Shown: piece after piece, positions 1-9,943 of the stretch
Layout: each line of letters begins with the position of its first letter
Position numbering within the stretch: the first letter of the stretch is position 1
DNA from: DASRLE01 sp963825315
Lineage (GTDB): Bacteria; Verrucomicrobiota; Verrucomicrobiia; Limisphaerales; Palsa-1400
NCBI GenBank assembly: GCA_963825315.1
Contig: CAWGST010000002.1
Span: forward strand, 124,001-188,000
Direction of reading: 5' to 3'
DNA length: 64,000 nt
The notes under the pieces: generated by a model
Told to the model about the DNA's origin: nothing
What the model saw: the letters and a program-made list of their open reading frames with translations, nothing else
Databases searched by the model: none
Made by a program: the position numbers and the translations under genes

Positions 1-3000
1 AAACACCTGGTAGCTTTCTCCCGCCATTGCGGACCAAATGAACACAACCGCGTTGTTGGATTTTGTGACCGTTTGAAACACCGGCCGCACCGGCGCGAGG
101 ATTGTCAACGTTCCGTCAAAAACAGAAACCTGGTAGTCAGGCAGTCTGTTGGAGGGGTCCGCGAGGCCGGGCACGATCGGATACGTTCCCTGTGGACTGG
201 CGGATGTCGCGCTGCAACCATACTTGGCGGTGATATTGTCCCCGTTCTGCAAGCCGGCAACGACGCCTTTCAATACCGGGTTGACCAGTCCGTATGGCCG
301 CGTGGCATTGCTGGCCGTGACGGTCAGAGGCGCCTGCGACACCACGAGGCCGACAGAGTCGGTCACGCTGCAATAGTCCACCATGTTGCTGGGTGTGAAT
401 GCCACCGATAATGTGGCGCTGCCCGCATTCAAAAAAGTCCCTTGTTGCGGGTTGTAAACAAAAGCGCCCGGCACGTTCGCCGTGGCGTTCAATTGGCCGG
501 CGCCAAGCGCCTGGCCATAAGTGAGGGCGGCAGGATTCCAGGTGATCACGGGAGTCCCGACGAAAAGGAATCCATTGGTCAAAACGGCCGTTTGGCCATC
601 GGCGTTGGTTATCGTCACATTGACAGGACCCACGCCCGCCGCTGGCGTGACTGCGGTGATGCTGGTGGCATTACTGAAGGCGACCATGTTGGCCGCGACA
701 TTGCCGAAAGCAACCGTGGCATGGCTTTGGAATCCCGTGCCTGAAATCGTCACGGTTGTGCCGCCGGCCGACGGTCCGCTCGCGGGCGCGAGGCTGCCAA
801 CGGTTGGAGGGGCAGCCGTCACGCTTACGTCATCCAATCCCAGGTAAGTGATATCATCTCGAAATCCGAACTCAAGGACGGTGTTTGTCCCGCTGGCGGC
901 AAGTGTGAACTGGAGATTTGTCCAGCCGATATCGGGAATGTTGGTGTAGTTCCACGCCGTAATTCCGTTCCAGGAGACCATAAACCCATTGGGCGTCTCG
1001 CCGTCCGGACTGTCCAGCCATAGAGAAATCGAATACGCCTGTCCTGGCACGGTGGGTATCGTCTGGGACAAATAGCCATACGATCCGGAAGTGCCAAGTT
1101 CCGCGCCGTAGGCGCCGGTATGGACAGCGATGGAATCGCTGCTGACATAAGTAAAGGAAGTGTCCCCGGCCAGAGTCCAATCTGTCCAATCGCCGGTTTC
1201 AAAGCCGCCGTTCTGAACCAATTGGCCAGCCAGCAAAACCGCCGGCAGGCTCTCCTCCGCGCCCAAAGCATTGTTAGTGAACAAAACGGCCGAAGAATAA
1301 ACTCCTGAAGGCAAATTGGTGGCGGCGGCATTCAGGCTGCAAGTGAGAGCCACCGCACTCTGGGGCGCCAGGGTGCCGCTGGCGGGCGAAACAGTGAGCC
1401 AGGACGGACTGCCGAGCCAGGACCAATTCACTGAAGCCTGGCTGGCATTGGTTATCCAGCAAATCCACGCCGCCGCATTGAACGGGCCGCTCGGCGGACC
1501 GCCAAACTCCAGGCCCGTCGCAGGAGACACTGTCACCGGATTGGAGATGCTTAAGGTGAACGTCCGATGGTGCAGCAGGCCGTTGCCTAGATTGGTCACG
1601 GTCAAATGCGCCGCATAATCTCCCGGGACAAGGGCGGACGCGGCAGAATTCAAGCTCGCCACCACAGTGGCCGTGCCGCCGGGGTTTAAAACGCCGCTGC
1701 CGGGCGCGGCGGAAACCCACACCGAATCATTGCTCAGGGACCAGTTCAGCGACACCGATCCCGCATTGCTCAATGAAAAACTCTCGGTCGTCACACTGAA
1801 TGGGCCGGCCCACAGGCCGGCGGAGGCAAAGCCCGGTATCGGCAGCATGACCAGGGTATCAGGCGGTGCGAGGGTATTGATCAAGTTGCTGCCGCTGGGT
1901 GTGCCCCAGCCCGTGCAAAGATCATAGCCGGCCACGGCGAAATAGTTGCCGGTATTGTAGGAGTTGGTGGTGTTGCCGTTCGTAATGTCGTGAAAGTTGG
2001 CCGCATAACCCGCTCCGGCGCCGATGGCGTAAATGGCGGGATTAAGGAAGCCGACGGAGGCATTTCCGCTCAAGGCGGCCTGCTGATTGACCAAGGCTGT
2101 AAATCCCGCCCACAAAGGCGCGGCGCAGCTTGTACCCGCCGTCACACCTGAACCGCCATTGTTGTAAGTGTAAAAAACATTGGCGGCGCACATCGCCACA
2201 TCCGGCAGATTTCGGAAATTGGTCGAACCGCCGTTGGCCGACATGGAAACCCCCGCCTGCCAGTAGGGAATTGCGTAGTTGGTGCCGAACCCGCCGGTGC
2301 TGCCGCTCCAAACGGTTTCCGATTGCCAGACAGCGCCCGTGCCGGTGGTCAATTTCGTGCCGCCAACAATCGTGATATGCGGGTCAGCCGCCTCAAGACC
2401 GGCTTGGCCGGGCGCACAAGCGCCAGTGTCGCCGGAAGCACACAAGAACGACTGCCCTTGCGCGGCATACTGTTGGAAAATCTGATCGCTCACCACATCT
2501 ATGGGAATGTTTATCCAGGAACAGCTAATCTGGGCGGCCAGATCATCGGTCGCTATCCGATTGAAGAGATCATCATCAGGAAGTGCAAGGTCCTCCTCGT
2601 AAACCATAATCCCGGAAAGCCCGGGCGCCATGGCTACCAACATTTCGATGTCCAGCGCGACTTCCGAATTATTCAGGTGCGCATCGCCGCTGTAGCCATC
2701 CACGAGTACATTAGTTAGAGGAACAGCCGGCAAATGTGGACTCGGTGTTTTCTCGTAATTGGTGATGTCGATTGGGTAGTAGCCGTCAAACTCGACCAAG
2801 GCTGCCGTCTGCCCGGCCCCATTCAGCGAAACCCCCGGCGCGTACGCCGTCCTGAAATCCTTCCCCAAATAGGAAAAGTTCGTACCCGAGCCAGCCAATG
2901 GCTGGGGTGCATCCGGCTCTGCCATCGGCGCCTGCCTGACGTCCGGATGCGGCCGGATGAAATCATCAAGACCCTTGATCGCCAGGACCGGAACATCCAC

Positions 3001-3516
3001 ATCAACCGATGGATCGGCATCCGGGGCATAAAAGGTGCGGTTTTCAGTCGGATGCGCATAAACCTTCATGTTCACATGGAAGACCCGGCGAATTTCCCCC
3101 ACGGAGGCGCTCACATCCAGCAGGGTCCGATTGGGGTGGGTGCCCGTGACCTTGAGATGATTGGCCGCGGCAAAATCAATCACAGCCTGGTAATCCTCTT
3201 TCGTCGGACCGAATTGTTCGGCAAACTCTGATGGGGCCAAATACCGGTGGAAACTGGGGCTGGCCGGATCATAAATCTGTTGCAGGAGTCCGGCGAGGGC
3301 TTGGTGATTGCGCAAGGGCAGGCTGATGGCGAGGCTCAGGCGCGCCGCATCCGGAAGGGAACCCAGCGGCTGCAATCCAGCCGCCACATCCGGCGCCCGA
3401 CCATGCAACACCTGCCTCCCGGCTGTCTGACCCGACACGGCAGCCCAGAAGAACAGACCGATTTGAACCGCGGCAACGGCGCGTCGCGCCAGTAATCTTT
3501 GCATAACGGTTAGCAT
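1..3516 (-). CDS. Secreted S53 (sedolisin/kumamolisin-like) serine peptidase with Ig-like, IPT and MBG modules, 3' end outside window
   Basis: One frame stays open from ATG at 3516 to the window edge (1172 codons seen). GGAAGG lies about 7 bases upstream of the start. An N-terminal hydrophobic segment (residues 13-28) looks like a signal peptide, followed by a pro-kumamolisin-type activation domain (about 40-190). The catalytic domain has the sedolisin set: Glu285 and Asp289 in NSEVALDIE, Asp363 in ASGDTGAC and Ser463 in AGTSCAAPLWA, then a calcium-site-like NFHDITNG...GYDLCTGWG stretch. After it come two Ig-like repeats, a jelly-roll-like module starting NGGFETGDWTDWTL, an IPT/TIG module (PSAGGTTVTISGTGF) and an MBG-like repeat. 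The family cleaves proteins at acidic pH outside the cell. The C-terminus, which may carry a sorting signal, is not visible. It lies next to a PEP-CTERM-like gene but has its own start region. Confidence 0.9.
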   Translation of the reverse strand, partial: MLTVMQRLLARRAVAAVQIGLFFWAAVSGQTAGRQVLHGRAPDVAAGLQPLGSLPDAARLSLAISLPLRNHQALAGLLQQIYDPASPSFHRYLAPSEFAEQFGPTKEDYQAVIDFAAANHLKVTGTHPNRTLLDVSASVGEIRRVFHVNMKVYAHPTENRTFYAPDADPSVDVDVPVLAIKGLDDFIRPHPDVRQAPMAEPDAPQPLAGSGTNFSYLGKDFRTAYAPGVSLNGAGQTAALVEFDGYYPIDITNYEKTPSPHLPAVPLTNVLVDGYSGDAHLNNSEVALDIEMLVAMAPGLSGIMVYEEDLALPDDDLFNRIATDDLAAQISCSWINIPIDVVSDQIFQQYAAQGQSFLCASGDTGACAPGQAGLEAADPHITIVGGTKLTTGTGAVWQSETVWSGSTGGFGTNYAIPYWQAGVSMSANGGSTNFRNLPDVAMCAANVFYTYNNGGSGVTAGTSCAAPLWAGFTALVNQQAALSGNASVGFLNPAIYAIGAGAGYAANFHDITNGNTTNSYNTGNYFAVAGYDLCTGWGTPSGSNLINTLAPPDTLVMLPIPGFASAGLWAGPFSVTTESFSLSNAGSVSLNWSLSNDSVWVSAAPGSGVLNPGGTATVVASLNSAASALVPGDYAAHLTVTNLGNGLLHHRTFTLSISNPVTVSPATGLEFGGPPSGPFNAAAWICWITNASQASVNWSWLGSPSWLTVSPASGTLAPQSAVALTCSLNAAATNLPSGVYSSAVLFTNNALGAEESLPAVLLAGQLVQNGGFETGDWTDWTLAGDTSFTYVSSDSIAVHTGAYGAELGTSGSYGYLSQTIPTVPGQAYSISLWLDSPDGETPNGFMVSWNGITAWNYTNIPDIGWTNLQFTLAASGTNTVLEFGFRDDITYLGLDDVSVTAAPPTVGSLAPASGPSAGGTTVTISGTGFQSHATVAFGNVAANMVAFSNATSITAVTPAAGVGPVNVTITNADGQTAVLTNGFLFVGTPVITWNPAALTYGQALGAGQLNATANVPGAFVYNPQQGTFLNAGSATLSVAFTPSNMVDYCSVTDSVGLVVSQAPLTVTASNATRPYGLVNPVLKGVVAGLQNGDNITAKYGCSATSASPQGTYPIVPGLADPSNRLPDYQVSVFDGTLTILAPVRPVFQTVTKSNNAVVFIWSAMAGESYQVF

Positions 3517-3620
3517 GGAAAAACCTTCCGCGGCTTTTTAGCTCAAATCAAGCCATGTTTGCCTGCCTTTCTATCGGTTTCAGGGCCGGAAAAATCAAGG
3601 GCAAATTGCCAGGACAGAAT

Positions 3621-3658
3621 AAAAAAGAGGAGAGGCAGAACATCAGTTCCGCCTCTCC
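3621..3658 (-). terminator. Rho-independent terminator of the PEP-CTERM-like gene
   Basis: On the minus strand GGAGAGGC pairs with GCCTCTCC (8 bp), and the inner GAAC/GTTC adds four more pairs around a short loop. TCTTTTTTATT follows directly. It lies 29 bases after the stop codon at 3687, so it should end the sortable-protein transcript before the peptidase gene. Confidence 0.85.
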
Positions 3659-3686
3659 TTCAATGTAAAACCTTCAGAGCGGGCAA

Positions 3687-4340
3687 TCAACCGCGCTTGC
3701 CGAACATGGAGCGGAAACCCGCCAGGCCAACCAGTGCGGAACCAAGCAACGCCACTGTCAATCCGCCATCTGGAGAAGTGAATGTGGTGTCAAGGCTGAT
3801 GGTAGCCGTCTGCCTGGCCGAAGGGCTGATGGTGACGACCTCCGTGTAATAAGCCAAGTTGATCGGGCCGCCATTGTGGTTGACGGTAACGCCTGTCAAG
3901 GCCATGGTATCAAACGGCGCCGGAAGCGGGCCGCTGCCCGTGTAGAGGCCTGGGGTGTCATAGTATTTGACTGTCACCGTGCCTATAAACTGATCTACAG
4001 TTATATAACCCGAAGTCTGCCAACCCTCGATGTCGGGGAAATAATCACCCGTACTGTAAATAATCGTCAACGGTGTTGATGCGGTTACCGGGCTTCCTTG
4101 ATCCGTTGATCCGAGGTCAATGTGAAGGGTAGCCTGTGCGGCAGTGCCTATGGTAAGATTGAGCTGATTCCATGCTCCAACCGTTTGATTAATGACATCA
4201 ACGGATTGGGTTCCTGCGCCGGTGACTGTTACACTACTGGTTCCAGAAACAAGCTCCAGAAATGAATCTGCGTTTGCAAGCGAGGCGCTGGCCAGCAGGC
4301 CCGCCGCTACCGTCATTGTTGCTAATATGTGTCTTTTCAT
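3687..4340 (-). CDS. Secreted protein with PEP-CTERM/VPDSG-like sorting signal
   Basis: 217 residues from ATG 4340; AAGGGA about 6 bases upstream supports this start over an in-frame GTG at 4370. The N-terminus is a clear signal peptide (MKRHILATMTVAAGLLASASLANA). The body is Thr/Ser/Gly rich, beta-strand-like, and I do not recognise its fold. The C-terminus has SPDGG, a hydrophobic helix (LTVALLGSALVGLAGF) and a basic tail (RSMFGKRG), the tripartite architecture processed by exosortases; the motif is a VPDSG/VPDGG-like variant rather than classical PEP. It is probably a substrate of the exosortase at 8921-9877. It appears to be a single-gene transcript, with a sigma54-like promoter upstream and a terminator downstream. 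Confidence 0.85.
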   Translation of the reverse strand: MKRHILATMTVAAGLLASASLANADSFLELVSGTSSVTVTGAGTQSVDVINQTVGAWNQLNLTIGTAAQATLHIDLGSTDQGSPVTASTPLTIIYSTGDYFPDIEGWQTSGYITVDQFIGTVTVKYYDTPGLYTGSGPLPAPFDTMALTGVTVNHNGGPINLAYYTEVVTISPSARQTATISLDTTFTSPDGGLTVALLGSALVGLAGFRSMFGKRG

Positions 4341-4424
4341 GTTTTTGTCCCTTTTTCTTATTGGTTTCACATTGTTAATATTGTTAAACCGCTTCTACGG
4401 TCTATGCCGTTGATAGCCATTTCC

Positions 4425-4441
4425 ATGCCAACAACCAAATG
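4425..4441 (-). promoter_or_regulatory. Candidate sigma54 (-24/-12) promoter for the PEP-CTERM-like gene
   Basis: The minus strand reads TTGGCATGGAAATGGCT. The invariant GG and GC are separated by exactly 10 bases, and 11 of the 13 specified positions of the YTGGCACGNNNNTTGCW consensus match. It ends 84 bases before the ATG at 4340. In proteobacterial exosortase systems many PEP-CTERM genes are RpoN-dependent through PrsK/PrsR; neither regulator gene is in this window. Confidence 0.5.
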
Positions 4442-4837
4442 TGCTTTATAATCAACCTGCAAATGCATGATGCTCAATGAGTTACAACTTAACACAGAGT
4501 TCAACAAGCCGGGGTGCTCAAACTCCATTCCGTAAAGTTTTCCGACACATTTACAGAAAATGAGCGCGGTTTTGATTGTAAACCATTCAAAAACAACCAC
4601 TTGAACGAAAAACTTGAAAGTGTAAACGAAACCGATAAAAAACAGCCTTTGTCGGGGGAGTTGCCAATTTCCAGCCCTTGAGCATTGAAATCACGATATG
4701 CGGCGGAATATATCATAAATAGTTGTCAGTAAACCAGTTATGAAGTCGGATAAAGCGCGGCAAACCAAGTATTCTCCCGGCAGGCTGAAGATTGCCGGTG
4801 TCTGAATGCAGGCTGTCCGCAGATGCCGGATTCGTGA
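4442..4837. other. Intergenic stretch, no gene recognised
   Basis: AT-richer sequence between the sigma54-like site and the export lipoprotein gene. Short open frames on the minus strand (for example 4501-4716) have no recognisable protein. A weak inverted repeat (CCGGCA/TGCCGG) near 4773-4800 could form a hairpin behind the export gene but has no T tract. Confidence 0.4.
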
Positions 4838-5572
4838 TCAGTAGAAGCTGAAACGTTCAGGAACATTGATGACGTCATAGGGCTTCAAAGTGAAGGACGG
4901 TATTTGCGCATTGTTGCTGTGGAGCACCTTGTGCAGGTTCAGTTTGAATTTCTCGGTGTGGCCTGCGTTGTCGGTCCGGATAACCTGAACGGCTTTCATA
5001 TTTGCCTTGGTGTCATCCACCCCCGCCTCAATCAGCGCTTCCAAAGGGGTTAACGGCCGCTCCGAAATAATCTTGCCCGGTTTGGTGACAGCGCCCATGA
5101 CATAAATCACGAATGAGGACGATTGGACCGTGACCGAAACCTCGCTGTTCACAAGCTGCGAAGCGTAAAGTTTTTTCAGGTCCGCTTCCACGGCGGCCGG
5201 AGTTTTTCCGGCGGCGAGGTATTCGCCGATCATTTCCAAAGTGATCATGCCGTCGCGCCGAACGGTCTGGGTTGTGTCCAGATTGGGCGCGCCGGGAAAA
5301 GCGATCTTGATGGTGTCCCCTTCTTGCAAGACCAGGGACTTGCTCGAATTGGTCGCTGCATTGCTCGTGGCGCCGGGCGAAGCAGGGGCTGCCTGCGGCG
5401 GCGCGGCGGTGGAATGCGGCGGCGGCGCGGAATGCGGCGGCGCGGTTTGGCAGCCGGCCGACGCGGCCAGCGCGGCCATGGCGCACAACGCCGCCCGGGC
5501 CGGGCCGGCCCATGGCTTCCTCTCTTTTGCGCAAGTTGTCAATTTAGCTCGATCCAACAAATAATTTAACAT
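4838..5572 (-). CDS. Polysaccharide export outer-membrane lipoprotein (Wza-like)
   Basis: 244 residues. AGGAGG lies 6 bases before ATG 5572, fixing the start. The N-terminus has a hydrophobic stretch ending in a lipobox (LAASAGC, Cys about 41), then a low-complexity Ala/Pro/His/Thr linker. A Poly_export domain follows (LQEGDTIKIAFPGAPNLDTTQTVRRDGMI, split here by the reader as LQEGDTIKIAFPG and QTVRRDGMITL), then an SLBB-like part (VYVMGAVTKPG-type, seen as VIYVMGAVTKPGKI). It should form the outer-membrane exit channel for the polysaccharide and partner the Wzc-like protein at 53654-55928. It is shorter than E. coli Wza (about 360 residues), as is common for exosortase-associated homologues. 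Confidence 0.88.
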   Translation of the reverse strand: MLNYLLDRAKLTTCAKERKPWAGPARAALCAMAALAASAGCQTAPPHSAPPPHSTAAPPQAAPASPGATSNAATNSSKSLVLQEGDTIKIAFPGAPNLDTTQTVRRDGMITLEMIGEYLAAGKTPAAVEADLKKLYASQLVNSEVSVTVQSSSFVIYVMGAVTKPGKIISERPLTPLEALIEAGVDDTKANMKAVQVIRTDNAGHTEKFKLNLHKVLHSNNAQIPSFTLKPYDVINVPERFSFY

Positions 5573-5698
5573 TTTTTCCTCCTGAATGCGCCGGGAAACG
5601 GCGCGGTTGATTTTTGCAACGGTGAAATGTGCCAGTCAAGAAAGTATTGTCGAAATTTTTCAACGTCATTGCATCAAGAACGCCGCGCGGGCTTGAAC

Positions 5699-8600
5699 CT
5701 ACTTCAATCCCGCCAGAATCCGTTTGGCCTCGGCGGCCAGTTTATCGGAAATCTTCAGCGTGAGGGCCCGTTCCAGGGCCTGCTTGCTTTCCTTGCTCCG
5801 TTTGAGCTGATAGTAGTCCATGCCCAGATAATAGTACAGTTCTCCATTGTCTTTGCTGATGGCAATGCTCTCCTTCAAGAGTTCGGCCGACCTGGGATAT
5901 TTTGCCTGATAATAACTGAGAATTCCCAGGCTTGCGGCCACTTCAGGGTCGTCCGGATAGGCGGTGCGCGCCTGTTCAGCCCGGCTGTAGCCCTTGGCGT
6001 CGTCGCTGAAGTGTCTCGCATCCAGGATCGCCAATTGCCTTGCCGCCGGGGCAAACAGGGGGAGTGCCGCCAGCGCCTGGTCGTAGGTTTCCTGGGCCGC
6101 CTTAAAATTCCCCGCGCCCTCCTCCGCCGCGCCGGAGACCATGAGGGCCGGAACATACTTTGCCTCCGCTTGCAGAATCTTCCGCGCCTGTCCGGCCGCA
6201 GCCTGGACTTTGGATGGGTTGCCAAAGGCGTCCGCCAGCGCCACAAATCGTTTTGCATCCTCACTACCGGCGAATCCGACGCCGCTCTGCAGCGCTTTTT
6301 GCATCGCTGTTTCCGCGTCGGCGATTCGGCCCACGCTATAGTAAGCCCAAGCCAAATCATAGAGTAATTCAGGCTGGTTGGGAAGCCGGTCCGCCGCGTT
6401 TTCCAGCAGGCTCAACGCCCAAACGTAATCGCCCGTGCGATAAACCAAATGACCGAGAACGCCGGACACGTCGGCATTATCCGGCGCCAGCTTGTGCGCG
6501 GTCGTGGCCAGGCTCAACGCTTTCCCGGGTTGGTTCAGCCGCGATGCGTATAATCGCGCCAATTTTGCCATTATATGGATGGCCTCTGGATTTTGTTTGA
6601 GGGCGGTTTCATAAGTCGCGCCCGCTTTTTCAAATGCGCCCTGATGCTCTTGCAGCGTGCCAATGCGGTTGAGGATCACGGGGTCATCGGGATGGTCCTG
6701 CAGCGCCTTTTCCAGCCCGGCCAGGACCGAGCGCCGGCCCCGGCGGTGTCCATGGTGAGCACGGCAAGACGGTTTCGGGCCTCGTCTTTGTTTGCATATT
6801 CCTGCGGTGAAGCCACCGCCCGTTGCAACGCCACGCGGGCCGAGTCCTCTTCATCCAACATGTAATGTGTCATGCCCAGGTGGAATTGGATTTCCGCGTC
6901 GGCGGGCAACTTTTCCGCGCTGTCCTCCAGAATGGCCAAAGCGCGGGGGTAATCGCCTTTCTTAAAAAGGACCCATCCCAGCGTATCGCCGACGTGGGGA
7001 TTGTAAGGCATAAGCTCCCTGGCTTTCTGCGCCAGTTCGTAGGCCCGGTCGATTTTGTTCAACTGCACCGCGTAGATGTAGGCCAGGTCGTTGAGCGCGG
7101 GAGTGGAGCGGGGATTGATGGTCAGGACTTTTTCGTAAGCATCACGCGCCGGACCGTATTCTTTCAGTTGCTCGTGGATGGCGCCGATCTGCAAAAAAGC
7201 GGGCGCGTCGTTGGTCCGGCCAACCAAGTCATTCAATTTCTGCAATGCCTGCTGATACTCCTTGGAAGCGACATAGACTTGGGCGAGCAACAAATAGGGA
7301 CCCGGCAAATCCGGATTCAGGCCGATCGCTTTGAGCAAATCCGTTTCGGCGCGGGCCACGTTCGTTTGCGCCGCGTCAATCTTCGCCAGAAGCTCCCACG
7401 GCTCCGCCGCCTTGGGACTCTTGTTGATTTGCGCCTGCGCCAACGCCGTCGCGTCCTTGTATTTGTGCTCGGCCAGATCCAGATTGATCAACTGCTGCGC
7501 CGCCGGCATATAATCCGGCGCCAATTCCAGGGATTCTTCAAAAGCAGCGCGGGCCTCCGCATCCTTGCGCTGCCCGGCCAGCACGACTCCCATCAGCAAG
7601 GGGATTTGCGGATTCTTCGGCATGGCCTCGGACAGATTACGATAGACGGCAATCGCGCTGTCGGGCTTTTGCTGCGCCAGATAAGCATCGGCCAGCAACA
7701 AATACGCCTGGCCAACGCCAGGGGCTTTTTTAATGAACCGGGTCAGCAAGGCAACCGCCGCGGCCGGGTCGCCGCCCCGAATGTCCAGTTGCGCCAAAAG
7801 CAGGGCGGCCTGGGAGTAGCTTGGCTGCAGAGCCAGCGCCTGATCCAAGTTCGCCACGGCTTTGACCTTGTCGTGTGCCATAAGATAGGCCACGGCAAGC
7901 TGGTGTTTGACTTGCGGGCTTTTTCTGTAGATCGAATCCATTTGTTCAAGTTGAGCCACTGCCTTTCCCGCGTCGCCACTGGCCAGATAGGCGCCTGCCC
8001 GGCCCAGCAATGCCTCGTAATTTCTTTCGTCGCGCTCCAATGCTCTGTCAGCGAATTTGGTGGCATCGTCGTATTTTCTTTCGGCCAGGGCCAGATTCAT
8101 CAAGCCAACCCAGCCCGGAATGTAGTCGGGGGTTTTTTCCGATACTTCCCGCAAGATCTTCCGCGCCTCTTCGACAGCGCCGCTCTGCATCAGGTAATCG
8201 GCGTATCTTGACCGGATGGCGGAGCGCGGCGGGGCAAGCTCCGCCGCCGTTTTCAACGCCTGGGCCGCCTCCTTCCCGTTTTTCTGGCGGGCCTGGAGTT
8301 CCGCCAGGGCAAAGTAGGCTTGACTCGATTTGGGATTGGCGGCCACGGCCAGGCGCAATTCGTTCCCGGCCTCCTCGAATTTCTGCTCGCCCAACGCCAG
8401 CATGCCCAGGGCCACATGATAAGCGGGATTTTCCGCCGCGGCGCGCGGCAGGCCTTCCATTTCCTGGCGCAAGGCCTGCACGGAACCGGCGCTATCCACC
8501 AACAGGAACAAGGCTTCCTCGTTGGCCGGCTGCGCGGACAAAATCCGCAGGGCGATCCTCGTGGCATTGGTGGAATCTCGAAAGGCCGCGTCCACCTGGC

Positions 8601-8913
8601 CCAGTGCCAACTGGAAGGGAAGGCTGTTGGGTTGGAGTTCCGTTGCCTTGAGCAGGTAGCTGCGGGCTTCCAAAAGCCTGCCTTCTTTGGCATAGATCCG
8701 ACCCAGTTGCCCGATGGCCGCCGGATTCAATCCACCCAGGCGCAGCACGTTTTTGTATTCGATCTCGGCAATGTCATATTTCTCAGCGTTGAAATCGCGG
8801 TTGCCTGTTTTGAGCAGCCGGTTTGTGCGGGCTTGTTTGGTGCAACCGCCCGTTGCGCCCAGAACCAGGGCCGTCAACAGGATCGGACCAATGTGATGAC
8901 ATATTCTTTTCAT
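5699..8913 (-). CDS. prsT: TPR-repeat lipoprotein, PrsT-like (exosortase/PEP-CTERM system), with one frameshift
   Basis: The start ATG 8913 gives a signal peptide with lipobox (LVLGATGGC). An in-frame ATG at 8940 overlaps the exosortase end and is less likely. The protein is almost all TPR helices, about 1070 residues, matching the long TPR lipoproteins of exosortase loci. The reading frame breaks at about 6726-6745 in a GGCCCCGG-rich stretch. Upstream it ends in a non-TPR tail (stop 6676). Downstream the other frame reads VLAGLEKALQDHPDDP and runs into the next TPR well before the GTG at 6679. A one-base (-1) change therefore splits a single gene. It probably scaffolds protein sorting or polysaccharide assembly in the periplasm. 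It lies 7 bases after the exosortase gene. Confidence 0.85.
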
Positions 8914-8920
8914 AATGAAT

Positions 8921-9877
8921 TCAGACTTTCTCTGTAGCATCGACAGTTTTTGAACGGGGGAGTTCAGATTTTCGCAGGAGCAGGAGCAGCACGAAGAAAG
9001 GAATCAAAGAGAGGGCAAAGAAGATCGGGCCGCCCCGCTTGTGAATGGGCGAATTGATCATATCGTGACTGATGCGGACACACAACTCTCCGACGACGAA
9101 AATGCGAAAGCCGTTCCGCAGAATGGCCAGCGGGATAACCACAATGACCAGCAGAACGCGCTTCCATCCCGAACGCAAGAACAAATGGCCCGCGAGCACG
9201 CCGGTAATGAGCAAAACCATGGTGGAATGAATCCCGCTGCATTCCGGGGCGATCACCACTGAAAAGCCGGGCAAGTGCAGCGTCAAATCATCGCGCAAAA
9301 CCGGCATCCCGGTCGCGGCGAAGAATCCGCTGGCCGCGGCCGCGGATGTTTGCTGGAAAAACGACTCCGTCCAACCGAGCACGGCGGACGGCATGGGAAC
9401 CATAAAAGCCAGGAAAGCGATGGGGAAAGCGATGACCCGCAAAACCGCGCTGCCAAGGAATGTCAGGCAACCCGCCACCAGAAACAATAAAAATGAAGCG
9501 ATCATCAAGGTCAGATAATCCTCCGGCGGCGGCCTCCACCCGGAATGCGCCGCCCACTCCCAGCCGATCAGAAGCGCCAATCCCCCCAGCGCCGCCGCCG
9601 CCCCCCATTTCCAGGACATCCCGGCCTGCCGCGGCAGATCCGGCCTTTTCAACCAGATCAAATAGAGGCTGATGACCGGAATCAGCAGAATATAAGAGAA
9701 AAATTCGCTATGCAGCGAGTATTGCCCAAGCGCGTAGAGCGGGCGGACAAAGCAGGCTGACAACCCGAGGATAAACAGAACGAATCTCATGGTCTGCCGG
9801 CGCAATGGCGCGGTATCGTTCCCGGCCCGGTTTCCCCCTCCGCTCTTGAGAGGATCTGTCTGTTGATGATCCAGCAT
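8921..9877 (-). CDS. Exosortase (transpeptidase of PEP-CTERM proteins)
   Basis: 318 residues with about eight hydrophobic helices. The three active-site residues of the exosortase/archaeosortase family are present: Cys213 in APECSGIHS, Arg254 in AILRNGFRI and His279 in SPIHKRGGP. The family cleaves PEP-CTERM-type signals in the inner membrane and transfers the protein to an anchor. The subtype (XrtA, XrtC/VPDSG or other) cannot be fixed by eye, and no EpsI domain is fused. It is followed 7 bases later by the TPR lipoprotein gene and preceded by the rhamnose/amino-sugar genes, the usual exosortase-plus-polysaccharide layout. Confidence 0.92.
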   Translation of the reverse strand: MLDHQQTDPLKSGGGNRAGNDTAPLRRQTMRFVLFILGLSACFVRPLYALGQYSLHSEFFSYILLIPVISLYLIWLKRPDLPRQAGMSWKWGAAAALGGLALLIGWEWAAHSGWRPPPEDYLTLMIASFLLFLVAGCLTFLGSAVLRVIAFPIAFLAFMVPMPSAVLGWTESFFQQTSAAAASGFFAATGMPVLRDDLTLHLPGFSVVIAPECSGIHSTMVLLITGVLAGHLFLRSGWKRVLLVIVVIPLAILRNGFRIFVVGELCVRISHDMINSPIHKRGGPIFFALSLIPFFVLLLLLRKSELPRSKTVDATEKV

Positions 9878-9943
9878 ATAATTTCTTGACCTTGTTGCAA
9901 ACGGTCAGTGCGCGCCCAATGGAGCGCCGGCCGAATTCCGCCG

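Noticed and set aside
5699..6679. Separate 326-residue TPR protein with GTG start coupled to the upstream ORF
   Set aside because: TPR sequence continues in the same frame upstream of the GTG and the preceding ORF loses its TPR pattern there, so a frameshift explains it better than coupling.
6823..8211. Plus-strand open frame of 462 codons
   Set aside because: It is antisense to the TPR lipoprotein gene, whose repeats and lipobox are clear; the plus-strand product has no domain and merely mirrors GC-biased codons.
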